NCBI RefSeq assembly: GCF_006442975.2
Contig: NZ_CP083954.1
Location: forward strand, 186,001 to 250,000
Reading direction: 5' to 3'
Source: Mesorhizobium sp. B2-1-1
GTDB lineage: Bacteria; Pseudomonadota; Alphaproteobacteria; Rhizobiales; Rhizobiaceae
DNA: 64,000 nt
The position numbers were made by a program, and so were the translations under genes. Of the stretch, positions 31,088 to 40,498 are shown piece by piece; the first letter of the stretch is position 1, and every line of letters starts with the position of its first letter. Below the pieces are notes generated by a model. It searched no databases. It was not told the origin of the DNA and saw nothing but the letters and a program-made list of their open reading frames with translations.

Positions 31088-33469
31088 TCAGACCGTTGTC
31101 TTGCTGCGCACTTCGGTCTTGTCGAGATAATAGCTCGAGTACTGGCCGAAGAATTTTTCGGACGCTCCGAACGAGCCGTATTTGGCGAGCTTCTTGAGAT
31201 CGACCTTGTTCAGCACCGCGCCGACGATCTTGTTGGCGACATAGGGTTCGGATTCGAGCATCGATCTCACCATCGCGCGCGGCGTGCGGCCCCATTCGGT
31301 GACCAGCACGAAGCCGTCGACAAGCGGCGCGAAGGCCTTGGCGTCGACCACCGGCCCCAGCGGCGGCAGATCGACGACGATGTATTCGAAGGTCTCCTTG
31401 GCGTTGTCGATGAAGCGCCGCATGCCGGCCGAGGAGAGAAGCTCGCTGGTATGCGAGAAATTGCCGCGCAGCACCGCCGGAATGATCGCCAGCTTCGTCT
31501 GCCGGTCGATCTTGCCGACCGACTGCCAGGTCTGGCCGCTCACCACCGCTTCCATCAGTCCCTGCTCGGCCTCCATGCCGAGGCTGCGGCTCAAGCCCGG
31601 ATTGCGCAGGTCGCCGTCGATCAGCAGCGTCCTGGCGCCGTTGGCGGCGAGCAGTCCGGCCAGATTGGCCGCGACCGTCGACTTGCCTTCGCCGGGAAGG
31701 ACCGAGATGACGCCGATGACGCGGCTGCCTTGCCCTTCCATGACGACGTCGAAGGCGATCTTTGCGCTGCGCAGCGTCTCGGAGAACATCGACGCCGGAG
31801 CATCGACGCTGACGCGCATGCGCGCGCGCTTTTCGGCCGCGGCCGGCGATTTGGCGGTTTTGAGATCCGGGTCGGCCGGCTTTTCCTCCCTGGCGGTCTT
31901 GCCGCCGATGACAGGCAGATAACCGAGGAATTTGAGGCCGACGCGGTCGCGGACATCCTCGCCGGTCCTGAAGAAACGCTCGTTGAATTCGTTCAGGCCG
32001 CCGAGCCCGGCACCCATCAACGTGCCCAGCACAAGCGAGAGCGCCAGCACAACCACCGTGCGCGGGCTGGAGGCGCTGAGCGGCGTCGATGCATCCGAGA
32101 TGATGCGGATCTTGCCGACCGGGAAGGATTGCTGCTGGGCGGCTTCCTCGTAGCGGCCGAGGAATGTCTGGTAGAGCGTGGAGAGCGCCGTCGCCTTCTG
32201 GTCGAGTTCACGCAGCTTGACCTGCGACTGGTTGTCGATGGCGCTCTTGCCTTGCGCCGCGGCGACATTGGCCCTGAGCGCGGTCTCGCGCGCCAGCGCC
32301 ACTTCATATTCGTTGCGATAGCTTTCGGTCAGCTGCTTCAGCTCGCCGAATATCTGCGCCGATATGTCGGCCTTCTCCTTGGCGAGCGCCACCGCCTGCG
32401 GATGCTGCGGCCCAAAATTGGCCTCGACATCCTGCTGCCGCTTGGCGACGGCGAGATAGCGCGTCTTGAGCGCCGCGATGACCGAGCTGCTCGGCTGGTC
32501 GCTCGATATGGCGGCATCCTTGAAGGCGTTCTCCGAACCGCTTTCAACGATGGACTTGTATTGCTGGTAGCGGGCGCTGGCCCGGGCCGTATCGGCCTGC
32601 GCCACGATAAGCTGGGCGTTGAGGTCGGCAAGCTGCTTGGCGCTCATCAGCTGGCCGTCGCTGTTGGCGGACAGGCCGTGCTCGGCCCTGAATTTCTCGA
32701 CCGCGAGCGATGCCGCCTGCGAGCTTTCGCGCAGTTCCGTCAGCCGGCCCTGCAGCCAGACCGCGGCGCGCTCGGTGGCATCGAAGGAGGCGTCGAGCTG
32801 GTCGGCGAGATAGGCATCGGCATAGGCCTTGGTGATCGCGGTCGCCAGTGCCGGGTCCGTCGCCTGGTAGCCGAGCGCGATGACATAGCTTCGCCCGACG
32901 CGCTCCGCCTGCACCTCGTTCTGCAATTTGAGGATCGCGTAGTCGCGACGTGAGGTCGCGATCAGCGCATCGCGGGTGGCGGGGTCGAGCTTGGTGACGT
33001 CGCCGACGCCCGGCATGGGAGGACTGGGGCGAACATACTGGATCAGGCCGCGGATCAGGCCGATGCCCTGGGCGAGCGCCGACTGGGGCGGGTTCATGAA
33101 CGCGTCGTTGCGGTCGAGCTTCAGCTTGTCGACGACCACGGCGGCAAGCCTCGTCGAGGTCAGGATTTCGATCTGGCTCAGGATGGCCGAATCGGTCTGC
33201 ATGGTCGTCGACGCCGCCGAAATGTCGTCGACGATCTTGTTCAGCCCCTCATCGATCAGCACACTCGAGACCGACTGGTATTTGGGCGGCGTGGTCTGCA
33301 GATAGAGCAGGCCCAGGACAAGACCAATGACCGCGCCCAGGACAACCACCTTGGCCTGCCGCGCTGCCATGCCAAGCAGCCGCTCGACATCGATGAAGTC
33401 TTCGCCGTCTCCTGCTTCCGAATTCGGCAATGGCATCCTCTTGTCGAGAGGAAAGTTGGCATAGTTCAT
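31088..33469 (-). CDS. exoP: ExoP-type polysaccharide co-polymerase and tyrosine autokinase
   Basis: Controls chain length and export of exopolysaccharide at the inner membrane. It has 793 residues from ATG 33469. The N-terminal Wzz domain has a membrane helix near 35-55 (VVVLGAVIGLVLGLLY), a long periplasmic coiled region, and a second helix near 455-480. The cytoplasmic BY-kinase domain has Walker A PGEGKSTVAANL near 590 and Walker A' LLIDGDLRNPG. The C-terminal tail holds a tyrosine cluster (FFGQYSSYYLDKTE) for autophosphorylation. Kinase and co-polymerase are fused, as in S. meliloti ExoP. Confidence 0.93.
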   Translation of the reverse strand: MNYANFPLDKRMPLPNSEAGDGEDFIDVERLLGMAARQAKVVVLGAVIGLVLGLLYLQTTPPKYQSVSSVLIDEGLNKIVDDISAASTTMQTDSAILSQIEILTSTRLAAVVVDKLKLDRNDAFMNPPQSALAQGIGLIRGLIQYVRPSPPMPGVGDVTKLDPATRDALIATSRRDYAILKLQNEVQAERVGRSYVIALGYQATDPALATAITKAYADAYLADQLDASFDATERAAVWLQGRLTELRESSQAASLAVEKFRAEHGLSANSDGQLMSAKQLADLNAQLIVAQADTARASARYQQYKSIVESGSENAFKDAAISSDQPSSSVIAALKTRYLAVAKRQQDVEANFGPQHPQAVALAKEKADISAQIFGELKQLTESYRNEYEVALARETALRANVAAAQGKSAIDNQSQVKLRELDQKATALSTLYQTFLGRYEEAAQQQSFPVGKIRIISDASTPLSASSPRTVVVLALSLVLGTLMGAGLGGLNEFNERFFRTGEDVRDRVGLKFLGYLPVIGGKTAREEKPADPDLKTAKSPAAAEKRARMRVSVDAPASMFSETLRSAKIAFDVVMEGQGSRVIGVISVLPGEGKSTVAANLAGLLAANGARTLLIDGDLRNPGLSRSLGMEAEQGLMEAVVSGQTWQSVGKIDRQTKLAIIPAVLRGNFSHTSELLSSAGMRRFIDNAKETFEYIVVDLPPLGPVVDAKAFAPLVDGFVLVTEWGRTPRAMVRSMLESEPYVANKIVGAVLNKVDLKKLAKYGSFGASEKFFGQYSSYYLDKTEVRSKTTV

Positions 33470-33484
33470 CTTCGGTCCAATTCC

Positions 33485-33519
33485 AGAGCCCGTCCATCCC
33501 AATCATCGGGATGGGCTCT
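33485..33519. repeat. Strong hairpin upstream of exoP
   Basis: AGAGCCC and CATCCC pair with GGGATGGGCTCT around an AATCATC loop, ending 16 bases before the exoP ATG on the minus strand. It could lie in the 5' leader of the exoP mRNA and affect translation, or be a relic of a repeat. Confidence 0.5.
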
Positions 33520-33534
33520 ATCTCACTGTTTGAA

Positions 33535-33577
33535 CATGATCTTTTCCGAAAACCGCCTTGCGCTTTCCGGGATCATG
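33535..33577. repeat. Short palindromic repeat between exoP and galU
   Basis: CATGATC ... TTTCCG pairs with the CTTTCCGGGATCATG arm across a short centre. This type of CATGATCTTTTCCGAAAA hairpin is, from general knowledge, a dispersed repeat in Mesorhizobium. The rest of the 237-base gap (33470-33706) shows no gene. Confidence 0.55.
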
Positions 33578-33706
33578 CCTTGGCTCCCAGGCACTTCGAA
33601 GATCGGGAGCATTGCCAAAAAGCAACGCAAGTTCCATGCCGGACGCCACAGGGCCTTCCGCGCATCGCACCGTCAGCCGTCCGACAATGCTCCCGAAACA
33701 TGGGCA

Positions 33707-34603
33707 TTATGCGGCTTCTTCCTGTCGTTCATGCGACCGGACGAACTCCTGGAGCATCTCGAAAACCGGACCCTTCATGTCGTCGCGCGCCAAGGCGAAG
33801 GCGATGTTGGCCTGGATAAAGCCCTCCTTCGAGCCGCAGTCGAACATGCGGCCCTTGAAAGGCTGGGCAAAGAAGGACTGCTCCTGCGCCAGGCGGACCA
33901 TGGCGTCGGTCAACTGGATCTCATTGCCCGCGCCGCGCTGCTGGTTGCCGAGCAGGGCGAAGATCTCGGGCTGCAGGATATAGCGGCCGTTGATGTAGAA
34001 GTTCGACGGCGCATTGGCCGGCGCCGGCTTTTCGACCATCGCCGTCACCTCGAAACCGCCGCCAATGTCGGCGCCGCGGCCGACAATGCCGTATTTGTTG
34101 GTCTCGGTCGGGTCACAGCGCTCGACCGCAATGACGTTGCCGCCGGTCTCGGCATAGAGGTCGGCGACCTCGGCCAGGCAGCCGCGGCCGCCGAACGAAA
34201 CCATATCAGGCAAAAGCAGGGCGAAGGGCTCGTTGCCGATGACCTCGCGCGCGCACCAGACGGCGTGGCCAAGGCCTTGCGGGGATTGCTGGCGGATGAA
34301 GCTGGTGGCGCCGGCCACCGGCAGCAGGCTTTCCAGCGACTGCAATTGCGCCTTCTTGCCGCTCTGCTCCAGTGTTCCGATCAATTCCGGATGCAGGTCG
34401 AAATAATCCTCGATAACCGCCTTGTTACGGCCGGTCACGAACACGATGTGCTCGATGCCGGCCTCGAAGGCCTCATCGACGGCGTATTGCACGACGGGCC
34501 GGTCGACGACGGGAAGCATTTCCTTCGGCATCGACTTGGTCGCCGGCAGGAACCGCGTTCCAAGCCCCGCCACCGGTATCACGGCCTTCCTGATTTTCTT
34601 CAT
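33707..34603 (-). CDS. galU: UTP-glucose-1-phosphate uridylyltransferase
   Basis: Makes UDP-glucose, the donor for the glucosyltransferases and for UDP-glucose dehydrogenase encoded in the same region. It has 298 residues. The nucleotidyltransferase signature [20 protein letters not shown] is near residue 15, and [20 protein letters not shown] follows. In S. meliloti the equivalent in the exo cluster is named exoN. It precedes exoP in the same direction but is separated from it by 237 bases with repeats. Confidence 0.95.
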   Translation of the reverse strand: MKKIRKAVIPVAGLGTRFLPATKSMPKEMLPVVDRPVVQYAVDEAFEAGIEHIVFVTGRNKAVIEDYFDLHPELIGTLEQSGKKAQLQSLESLLPVAGATSFIRQQSPQGLGHAVWCAREVIGNEPFALLLPDMVSFGGRGCLAEVADLYAETGGNVIAVERCDPTETNKYGIVGRGADIGGGFEVTAMVEKPAPANAPSNFYINGRYILQPEIFALLGNQQRGAGNEIQLTDAMVRLAQEQSFFAQPFKGRMFDCGSKEGFIQANIAFALARDDMKGPVFEMLQEFVRSHERQEEAA

Positions 34604-34677
34604 CGCAAATTCCTTCTGAGGAGATCGACTTCAGTCCATTCGCAGGCCAGGAAAAATCCCTCCATGTGCCTGCATCT

Positions 34678-35646
34678 TCACCTCCCCGCCCCTACGGCAA
34701 ATTGTGCCGCTACTCGTCGCAACCGCACGGCGATCGGCATGCCCATATGCCTGACCGCCGCCGGGTCGCTGAGCGCCGTCCGGATCGCCTTGAGCGGGGA
34801 CCGCGCCTTGATGTGCTGGACCATCGACAGGAACGAGGCTGCCTTGCGCAGGCTGCGGCTGCGCCGGGCGAAGGCCGCTTGCGCGGCCGCGTCCATCTGA
34901 TGGCTTTGAGCGAAAATCGCATCGGCCTTGCGCATCGCCTCGACATGATGAGGCTCGAGCACGCGCGAAATGGAGCCGCTGCGGATGTGATAGGCATAGC
35001 CGATGTCAGGCTCGACCACGCACCTGCCGCCCTTGGCCAGGGCGTTGGCCAGGAATATGTAATCCTCGCCGATGATCAGGTCCTCGTCGTAGCGAAGTCC
35101 GTTTTCTTCCAGGAAGCGGCGCTCGAAGATCGGCTTGAGATAGCCGAGATTGAACTTCGATTCGAAGACGACGTTGCCGGCGATATAGCTGGCCAGCGAG
35201 ATCTCGCCCAATTCCTCCAGATAGCGCGTCGGGAACATCGCATCCTCGATCACGCCGTCCTCGCGGACGACCTGGAGGTTGTCGACGGCGATTTGCGCGC
35301 CCGCCCTTTCGGCCCGCGCGATCATGGCGGCGATGCGGCCGGGATAGACCGCATCGTCGGAATCGAGGACCGCGACCCAGCGGCCGCGGGCAGCCTCGAG
35401 GCCGGCGTTCCTGGCGCCGCCGGGGCCCCTGTTCTGCGCGAGCGCCACGACGCGCACGATGTCCTGCGGATAGGCCCTTGCCACGTCGAGCGTGGCGTCG
35501 CGCGACTTGTCGTCGACGACGACGACCTCGACGCTGACACCCTTCTGCGCGATGGCGCTGGCGATCGCCCGGTCGAGGGTCGCCTCGGCGTTGTAGGCTG
35601 CAATGACGAAGGAAACGTCCGGGACGAAGCTGACGTCAGGCTGCAC
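34678..35646 (-). CDS. Family 2 glycosyltransferase (ExoO/ExoW-like)
   Basis: Cytoplasmic glycosyltransferase with GT-A fold, 322 residues. The start is GTG 35646, after GGAGG with good spacing. FVIAAYNAEATLDRAI begins the fold, VVVDDKSRDAT holds the first aspartates and VLDSDDAVYPGR is the DxD-type motif near residue 100. GLRYDEDLIIGEDYIFLA follows. It overlaps the next upstream gene by 11 bases and belongs to a tight four-gene run with exoA and exoL. A close-looking paralogue is at 47908-48930. The sugar transferred is unknown. Confidence 0.88.
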   Translation of the reverse strand: MQPDVSFVPDVSFVIAAYNAEATLDRAIASAIAQKGVSVEVVVVDDKSRDATLDVARAYPQDIVRVVALAQNRGPGGARNAGLEAARGRWVAVLDSDDAVYPGRIAAMIARAERAGAQIAVDNLQVVREDGVIEDAMFPTRYLEELGEISLASYIAGNVVFESKFNLGYLKPIFERRFLEENGLRYDEDLIIGEDYIFLANALAKGGRCVVEPDIGYAYHIRSGSISRVLEPHHVEAMRKADAIFAQSHQMDAAAQAAFARRSRSLRKAASFLSMVQHIKARSPLKAIRTALSDPAAVRHMGMPIAVRLRRVAAQFAVGAGR

Positions 35647-36586
35647 GCTTGCCTCCTTCCTGTGGCGAGGGCTGGCCGTAGAGACGAATCTCGCGGATGC
35701 CGACAAGGCCGCTGACGACGCCGACATGCATAATGCCGCGCAGCACGCTGCGGTTCCGCCGCACGGGGCTGGCAAGGAAGGGAAACGCCGCGGCGAAGCA
35801 ATAGGCTGCCTTTGCCGAGGCAATGGCGACCTGTTTGAGCAGGCCAATGCCGCTGGCATTGCGCCCCAGGAGATGGCCATGCGTCTGCCCGACGCGGAAG
35901 CGGCGGCGGCCAAGCCAGTCGAACGCGGCCCTGGTCCGTGGCACGACCTCGTCCACCCAAGCCTCCGGAGAAAACGCGATCGTGCCGCCTGTCTTGTGCA
36001 TCTGGTCGAAGAATTCGGTGTCCTCGCCGCCGGTCTGGCCACGCGCCAGGCTGAAGCGGCGCCCGCGCAGGCTGTCCGACCCCATGTCGAGCAGCACGTT
36101 GCAGGTGTAGCCGGTGCGGATCTCGCCGCGCACCCAGACCGGCAAGGTCGAATGGAAGTCGCCACGCCGCATCCAGTCCGGCGCATCGGCCCCATAGCGC
36201 GCCTTGACCGGGCCCAGCACGGCGGCGGCGCGACTTGCCTGGGCTGTTGCGACGAGCTCGGCAAGCCAACGCGGCGAAGCCGTCTCGTCGTCATCGATGA
36301 AGGCGACGAAATCCGACGTGCTGGCGTCAAGACAGGCATTGCGGGCGATCGAGATGTTGCGCGCCGGGCAGTGGTGATAGCTGATCGGCAGCGTCAGTTC
36401 GCGCGCCAGGGCCGTCACCAGATCCCTGGCGCTCGGCGTGTCGTCATTGTCGGCGACGATGACACGGACATCGAAACCGGCCAGCCTGTCCATGGCGTCG
36501 AGCGAGCGCAGCGTGTGGGCCAATTCCGGCCGGCGGAACGTGCACACGCCGATATCGATGCTGCGGTTCTTGCCTGGAACCGCCAT
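35636..36586 (-). CDS. Family 2 glycosyltransferase (ExoM/ExoU-like)
   Basis: GT-A glycosyltransferase of 316 residues from ATG 36586. The opening DIGVCTFRRPELAHTLRSLD is typical of ExoM/ExoU-type enzymes of succinoglycan assembly. VIVADNDDTPSARD holds nucleotide-binding aspartates, VAFIDDDETASPRWL is the DxD motif, and GGEDTEFFDQMHKTGG carries the likely catalytic acid. The ATG overlaps the exoA stop codon (TGATGG), so translation is coupled. The exact linkage cannot be assigned. Confidence 0.87.
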   Translation of the reverse strand: MAVPGKNRSIDIGVCTFRRPELAHTLRSLDAMDRLAGFDVRVIVADNDDTPSARDLVTALARELTLPISYHHCPARNISIARNACLDASTSDFVAFIDDDETASPRWLAELVATAQASRAAAVLGPVKARYGADAPDWMRRGDFHSTLPVWVRGEIRTGYTCNVLLDMGSDSLRGRRFSLARGQTGGEDTEFFDQMHKTGGTIAFSPEAWVDEVVPRTRAAFDWLGRRRFRVGQTHGHLLGRNASGIGLLKQVAIASAKAAYCFAAAFPFLASPVRRNRSVLRGIMHVGVVSGLVGIREIRLYGQPSPQEGGKRAA

Positions 36587-37575
36587 CACGCGACCCCGCG
36601 CTGTTTGCCAAGGCCGAGAAGCTGCAGCCAGAAACCGACGGACCAGCCGAAATGCATGACCATCGCCGAGACGCCGGCAAGCGCGATGTCGGCATTGCGC
36701 TGGCTTACCGCCGTCCACAGGCCATAGCCGAGGCATACGGATGCCCAGATCAAAAGCGGCACCGCCGCCAGCCAGTGCACGAAGGAAAAGGCCGCGAGCA
36801 CCACCACCGGGAACACCAGCAGCGGCACCATCTGCCGGACCTTCGGGATGATGCGGTGCTTCAGGACATTCTTGGCGCGTCCGCGGCCGTAGCCGAGATA
36901 CTGGAAATAGAGGCCGCTGAGCGACGCGCGCGGATAGTAGACCATCTGCGTCCTGCCGCTCATCCAGATCCTGTAGCCGGCCTGTCTCAGCCGGTAGTCG
37001 AGCTCGGCGTCCTCATTATGGCTGAACGTCTCGTCATAGCCGCCGACGGCCTGGAAGGCAGAAATCCGCATCAGCGCGTGATGGCCGTGATCGACCCATT
37101 CTCCGGCGGACAGATGCCTGTGCTTGGAACCGCCGGTGCCGAGCTTTGAATTCTGTGCCGCCGCGGCCGCCTTCTGCACGGTGCCGCTGCCGCTGGTCAG
37201 CATCGAGACCACGACCGAATCGGCGCCCGTGGCCAGCGCTTCCTCGACCAGCCGGTCGCAATAGTCGGCGGGGTAGCCGCCATGGGCATCGATGCGGATC
37301 AGATATTCGGCACCATCGCCGAATCTGGCGACGGCAAGATTGATCGCCGCGCTCTGGATGCGCTTTTCATTGTGGAGCAGGACGATGCGGGGATCCTCTT
37401 TCGCGCGTTCGCCGACAATGGCCGGGGTATCATCGGTGCTGCCGCCATCGGCAACGACGATCCTGGCACCGAGCCTCGCCGCCGCGGGGCTGAGCTGGTC
37501 GAGCAGCCCACCGATATGGGCTGCCTCGTTGAGGCAGGGAATCACGATCAGGCTGGAGGGGAGCGCTTGCATCAT
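36586..37575 (-). CDS. exoA: ExoA-type glucosyltransferase
   Basis: In S. meliloti ExoA adds the first glucose, in a beta-1,3 link, to the lipid-linked galactose set by ExoY. This 329-residue protein has the GT-A start VIPCLNEAAHIGGLLDQLSP, VVADGGSTDDT, the DxD-like YLIRIDAHGGYPADYCDRLV and a long C-terminal part with three or four hydrophobic helices. These blocks match what I recall of ExoA closely. It sits between exoL (15 bases upstream) and an ExoM/U-like gene (overlapping). Confidence 0.92.
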   Translation of the reverse strand: MMQALPSSLIVIPCLNEAAHIGGLLDQLSPAAARLGARIVVADGGSTDDTPAIVGERAKEDPRIVLLHNEKRIQSAAINLAVARFGDGAEYLIRIDAHGGYPADYCDRLVEEALATGADSVVVSMLTSGSGTVQKAAAAAQNSKLGTGGSKHRHLSAGEWVDHGHHALMRISAFQAVGGYDETFSHNEDAELDYRLRQAGYRIWMSGRTQMVYYPRASLSGLYFQYLGYGRGRAKNVLKHRIIPKVRQMVPLLVFPVVVLAAFSFVHWLAAVPLLIWASVCLGYGLWTAVSQRNADIALAGVSAMVMHFGWSVGFWLQLLGLGKQRGVA

Positions 37576-37590
37576 CGGGCGATCTCCATC

Positions 37591-38763
37591 CTAGGCCAAA
37601 GCCTCGGCCGCGAAGGGTTGGCGCATGGCGGCCAGGCTGCGAAGCTTGTCGACCAGCGCCTGGCAATCGCTGCGATCATAGCTCCATATCCTGGGGTTGC
37701 GCGACAGAACGCGCTCCTTCAACGTGCTGAAGCGGCGCTCCTCCATCTTGCCGATGGCGGCTTCGAGCGCGTCGGGTGAGGCTTCGGGCAACAGAATGCC
37801 GATGCCTTGGCGGCCGAGGAACCGCCCGGTTTCCGTGTTGGCCATCGAGATCGGCACCGCGCCGAAACGACAGCCTTCATAGAGTCGGTTGGGCAGCAGC
37901 CATTCGGAATTCTGGCCCGCCTCGAAGAAATCGATCGCCCAGGAGAAATGCACGTCCCGGTAGATCGCCGCCATGTCCTCCGGGTTGCGGTAGGGTCCGC
38001 GAAACGAAAGCCAGGGCTCGGCCTCTACGAAGGCGTGGAAATCCGGGAATTCGGTCAATGCCGGGCGGCCGCGCAGCACGATCTCGAACCGGCCATCGGC
38101 GCGGCGCGAGAAATCGGCCAGGAGTTCGAGCGAGCGGCGGCAGCGCAATGCCCCGAACCAGCCGATGCGCCAGGGTGGCGCGACAGGCGCCTCGGCCATC
38201 TCATGCTCGGCCGGCAGGATCGCCGCTGCCTCGAAATATTTGTTTTCGACCAGTTCGACCGGCGCCGTCACCTGGCCGAACGGTTCGAAATAATTGGCGG
38301 TGAACGCGGGCGAGCTGGTCACCAGCAGCCTTACGTCCCTGGCAAGGTAACGTTCCGTGGCACGCAGCGCCCTGCCAACCGCATCGCTGCGAAGCATCAG
38401 GCGATGGATGTCGAGGCATTCATAGACGATCGGCACCGCGGCGCCGAACGCCGTGTTGGCGCGGCGGGCGAGCGCCAGCATTTCCAGGTTGCGCGCGATG
38501 ATGAGATCGGGCCTCGGCATGCCGCGGAGCCTGGCGCCGATCGAAACCGCCGCCTTGGCGACTGCCGTCAGACGCTGGGCGAATCGCCCGTCACGCGTCG
38601 CGCCGAGATCCAGCGGCCGCAAACCCTCGACGTCGGCAATGGGATTTGCCGTGCGACGGAAGCCTGCGAGCGTGACCTGGGCGCCACCTGCCCTGAGCAT
38701 GGTAATCCGCCGGCGCACTGCCGGGTCGGAAACGTCATGCACAAGGTACAAGACATTCAGCAT
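37591..38763 (-). CDS. exoL: ExoL-type glycosyltransferase
   Basis: Family 4-like glycosyltransferase of 390 residues; ExoL adds the next glucose after ExoA in succinoglycan. Opening MLNVLYLVHDVSDPAVRRRI and the internal WAIDFFEAGQNSEWLLPNRL are recognisable. It is the first gene of the exoL-exoA-GT-GT run; its promoter region is shared with the divergent flippase gene and contains three copies of the exo-type palindrome. Confidence 0.88.
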   Translation of the reverse strand: MLNVLYLVHDVSDPAVRRRITMLRAGGAQVTLAGFRRTANPIADVEGLRPLDLGATRDGRFAQRLTAVAKAAVSIGARLRGMPRPDLIIARNLEMLALARRANTAFGAAVPIVYECLDIHRLMLRSDAVGRALRATERYLARDVRLLVTSSPAFTANYFEPFGQVTAPVELVENKYFEAAAILPAEHEMAEAPVAPPWRIGWFGALRCRRSLELLADFSRRADGRFEIVLRGRPALTEFPDFHAFVEAEPWLSFRGPYRNPEDMAAIYRDVHFSWAIDFFEAGQNSEWLLPNRLYEGCRFGAVPISMANTETGRFLGRQGIGILLPEASPDALEAAIGKMEERRFSTLKERVLSRNPRIWSYDRSDCQALVDKLRSLAAMRQPFAAEALA

Positions 38764-38812
38764 GAAAACTCGACCGCTGTTGGCCCACCCACGGCGAACC
38801 TAGTACAGGTCT

Positions 38813-38827
38813 TGCTGCATCGCAACA
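38813..38827. promoter_or_regulatory. Exo-type palindrome B, upstream of exoL
   Basis: TGCTGC-ATC-GCAACA, 49 bases upstream of the exoL ATG on the minus strand. It matches the shared consensus at 11 of 12 half-site positions. Confidence 0.7.
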
Positions 38828-38831
38828 TTTT

Positions 38832-38846
38832 TGGTGCAGCGTAGCA
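38832..38846. promoter_or_regulatory. Exo-type palindrome C (weak), exoL-flippase gap
   Basis: TGGTGC-AGC-GTAGCA, lying between palindromes B and D. It is a weaker match (9 of 12) and might allow cooperative binding. Confidence 0.45.
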
Positions 38847-38860
38847 AAATCCACGTTTTT

Positions 38861-38875
38861 TGTTGCACTGCAAAA
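38861..38875. promoter_or_regulatory. Exo-type palindrome D, upstream of flippase gene
   Basis: TGTTGC-ACT-GCAAAA, 11 of 12 matches, 77 bases upstream of the proposed TTG start of the flippase gene. A TTG at 38860 overlapping it is not a credible start codon. Confidence 0.7.
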
Positions 38876-38952
38876 TAAATGCCGTAATTTGGCCGCGGCG
38901 GCGGTTGCAGGGTTCCTGGTCGGAACCTGCACAAGAATCAGGAATCCTGAAT

Positions 38953-40449
38953 TTGGAAGCCAATCCATTCGATCCGCCAGAAGGCTCGCTGCGCAAATCC
39001 GTCGGGCGCGGCGCGGTCGTGACGGCCTTGTCGCAGTCCGTGCGGGTCGCCACGCAGATCATTTCCGTCATCGTGCTGTCGCGTCTCCTGTTGCCGCAGG
39101 ATTTCGGCGTCGTGGCGATGTGCGCGCCGGTGCTGGCCTTCATCGCGCTGTTCCAGGATTTCGGCCTCACCCAGGCGACCATCCAGAAATCGGGCATACG
39201 GCACGACGAGGTGAACTACCTGTTCTGGATCAATGTCGCCGTCAGCGCCATCCTGGCCTGCGTGCTTGCCGGCGCGGCACCGCTGGTCGCCGCCTTCTAC
39301 GGCGAACCGCGTGTGGCTGGCCTGGTGGCGGCGCTGGGCCTGCAGATCATGGCCTACGGCCTCGGTGCGCAGCATCTGGCGCTCCTGACCCGCCGCATGC
39401 AGTTCGGCCGCCTGGCCATCATCGATGTCGCAGGCGCCGTGGCTGGTCTTGCCGTGTCGATCGCCTGGACCTTCATCGACCGCTCCTACTGGGCACTTTT
39501 CGCCGGCACCTTGACCGGAGCCGTGCTGCCGACGCTGTGCTACTGGGCCAGTTCGCGCTGGCGGCCCAGCCTGCCGCGCAAGGTCGCCGGGATCAGCGAG
39601 CTGATCAATTTCGGCGCCGGCATAACCGGCTTCAACTTCGCCAATTTCTTCGCCCGCAATCTCGACAACGTGCTGATCGGAAAATACTGGGGCGAGGCGC
39701 AGCTCGGCCTCTATGACCGTGCCTACAAGCTGCTCCTGTTCCCGCTGAGCCAGATCACGAACCCGCTGTCGAAGGTGATGGTGCCGGCTCTTTCCAGGCT
39801 GAAGGACGAGCCCGACCGCTACCGCAGCGCCTATCTTCGCGTCATGCCGCTGATCCTGCTGGTGGCGCTTCCCGGCGTCGCTTTCGCCACCGCCATGTCC
39901 GACATACTCATCCCCTTCGTGCTCGGTGAGCAATGGCGCGCAAGCGCCGGCATTTTCCTGGCGCTGGGCTTCGCCGGGCTGCTGCAGCCGCTCAACAATC
40001 CGGCCGGATGGCTGTTCGTCAGCCAAGGCCGTTCCGGCGACTTCCTGCGCTGGGGCATCATCACGGCGGTAACGTCGGTGCTCGCTTTCGTGCTGGGCCT
40101 GCCTTATGGCGCGCTCGGCGTGGCGATCGCCTATGCCGTCAGCGAATATCTGCGCACGCCTTTCCTGTGGCTCTATGTCGGCAGGAGCGGGCCGCTGCGG
40201 GCAAGGCACGTGCTTCGCGCGGCGACGCCGTTCGTGCTCGGCGCGCATGTGGCGCTGGCGGTGGTCTGGTTGGTCAAGCCGCTGCTACCGCAGCAGCATG
40301 TCATTGCCTTGGCCAGCGGCGCGATCCTTGCCTATCTTATCACCATCGTCATCGCGCTGGCCTTCGCAGCCGGCCGTGAAGCCTTGCGCGAGGCCTTGAA
40401 AATGCTGCCGGCAAGGCCGCCGGCGGCAGCACCGCGCGAGGCGCAATAA
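38953..40449 (+). CDS. Wzx/ExoT-like oligosaccharide flippase
   Basis: Inner-membrane flippase of the MOP superfamily, moving lipid-linked repeat units to the periplasm. About 498 residues with 12-14 helices. The proposed start is TTG 38953 (LEANPFDPPEGSLRKSV) with AGGAATCC upstream; no suitable ATG exists before the first helix. SRLLLPQDFGVVAMCAPVL and FGAGITGFNFANFFARNLDN are typical of polysaccharide transporters. It diverges from exoL and probably forms a unit with the downstream phosphoribosyltransferase-HAD gene. Confidence 0.88.
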   Translation: MEANPFDPPEGSLRKSVGRGAVVTALSQSVRVATQIISVIVLSRLLLPQDFGVVAMCAPVLAFIALFQDFGLTQATIQKSGIRHDEVNYLFWINVAVSAILACVLAGAAPLVAAFYGEPRVAGLVAALGLQIMAYGLGAQHLALLTRRMQFGRLAIIDVAGAVAGLAVSIAWTFIDRSYWALFAGTLTGAVLPTLCYWASSRWRPSLPRKVAGISELINFGAGITGFNFANFFARNLDNVLIGKYWGEAQLGLYDRAYKLLLFPLSQITNPLSKVMVPALSRLKDEPDRYRSAYLRVMPLILLVALPGVAFATAMSDILIPFVLGEQWRASAGIFLALGFAGLLQPLNNPAGWLFVSQGRSGDFLRWGIITAVTSVLAFVLGLPYGALGVAIAYAVSEYLRTPFLWLYVGRSGPLRARHVLRAATPFVLGAHVALAVVWLVKPLLPQQHVIALASGAILAYLITIVIALAFAAGREALREALKMLPARPPAAAPREAQ

Positions 40450-40498
40450 TTTCGGCGCTTTCGACCCTTACCGTTCACCCGAGCATCAGGCCTGATCC

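Noticed and set aside
34678..36339. A long fusion reading of the glycosyltransferase at 34678
   Set aside because: The extra N-terminal part is a shadow of the next glycosyltransferase gene. GTG 35646 with a good ribosome site starts a complete GT-A domain.
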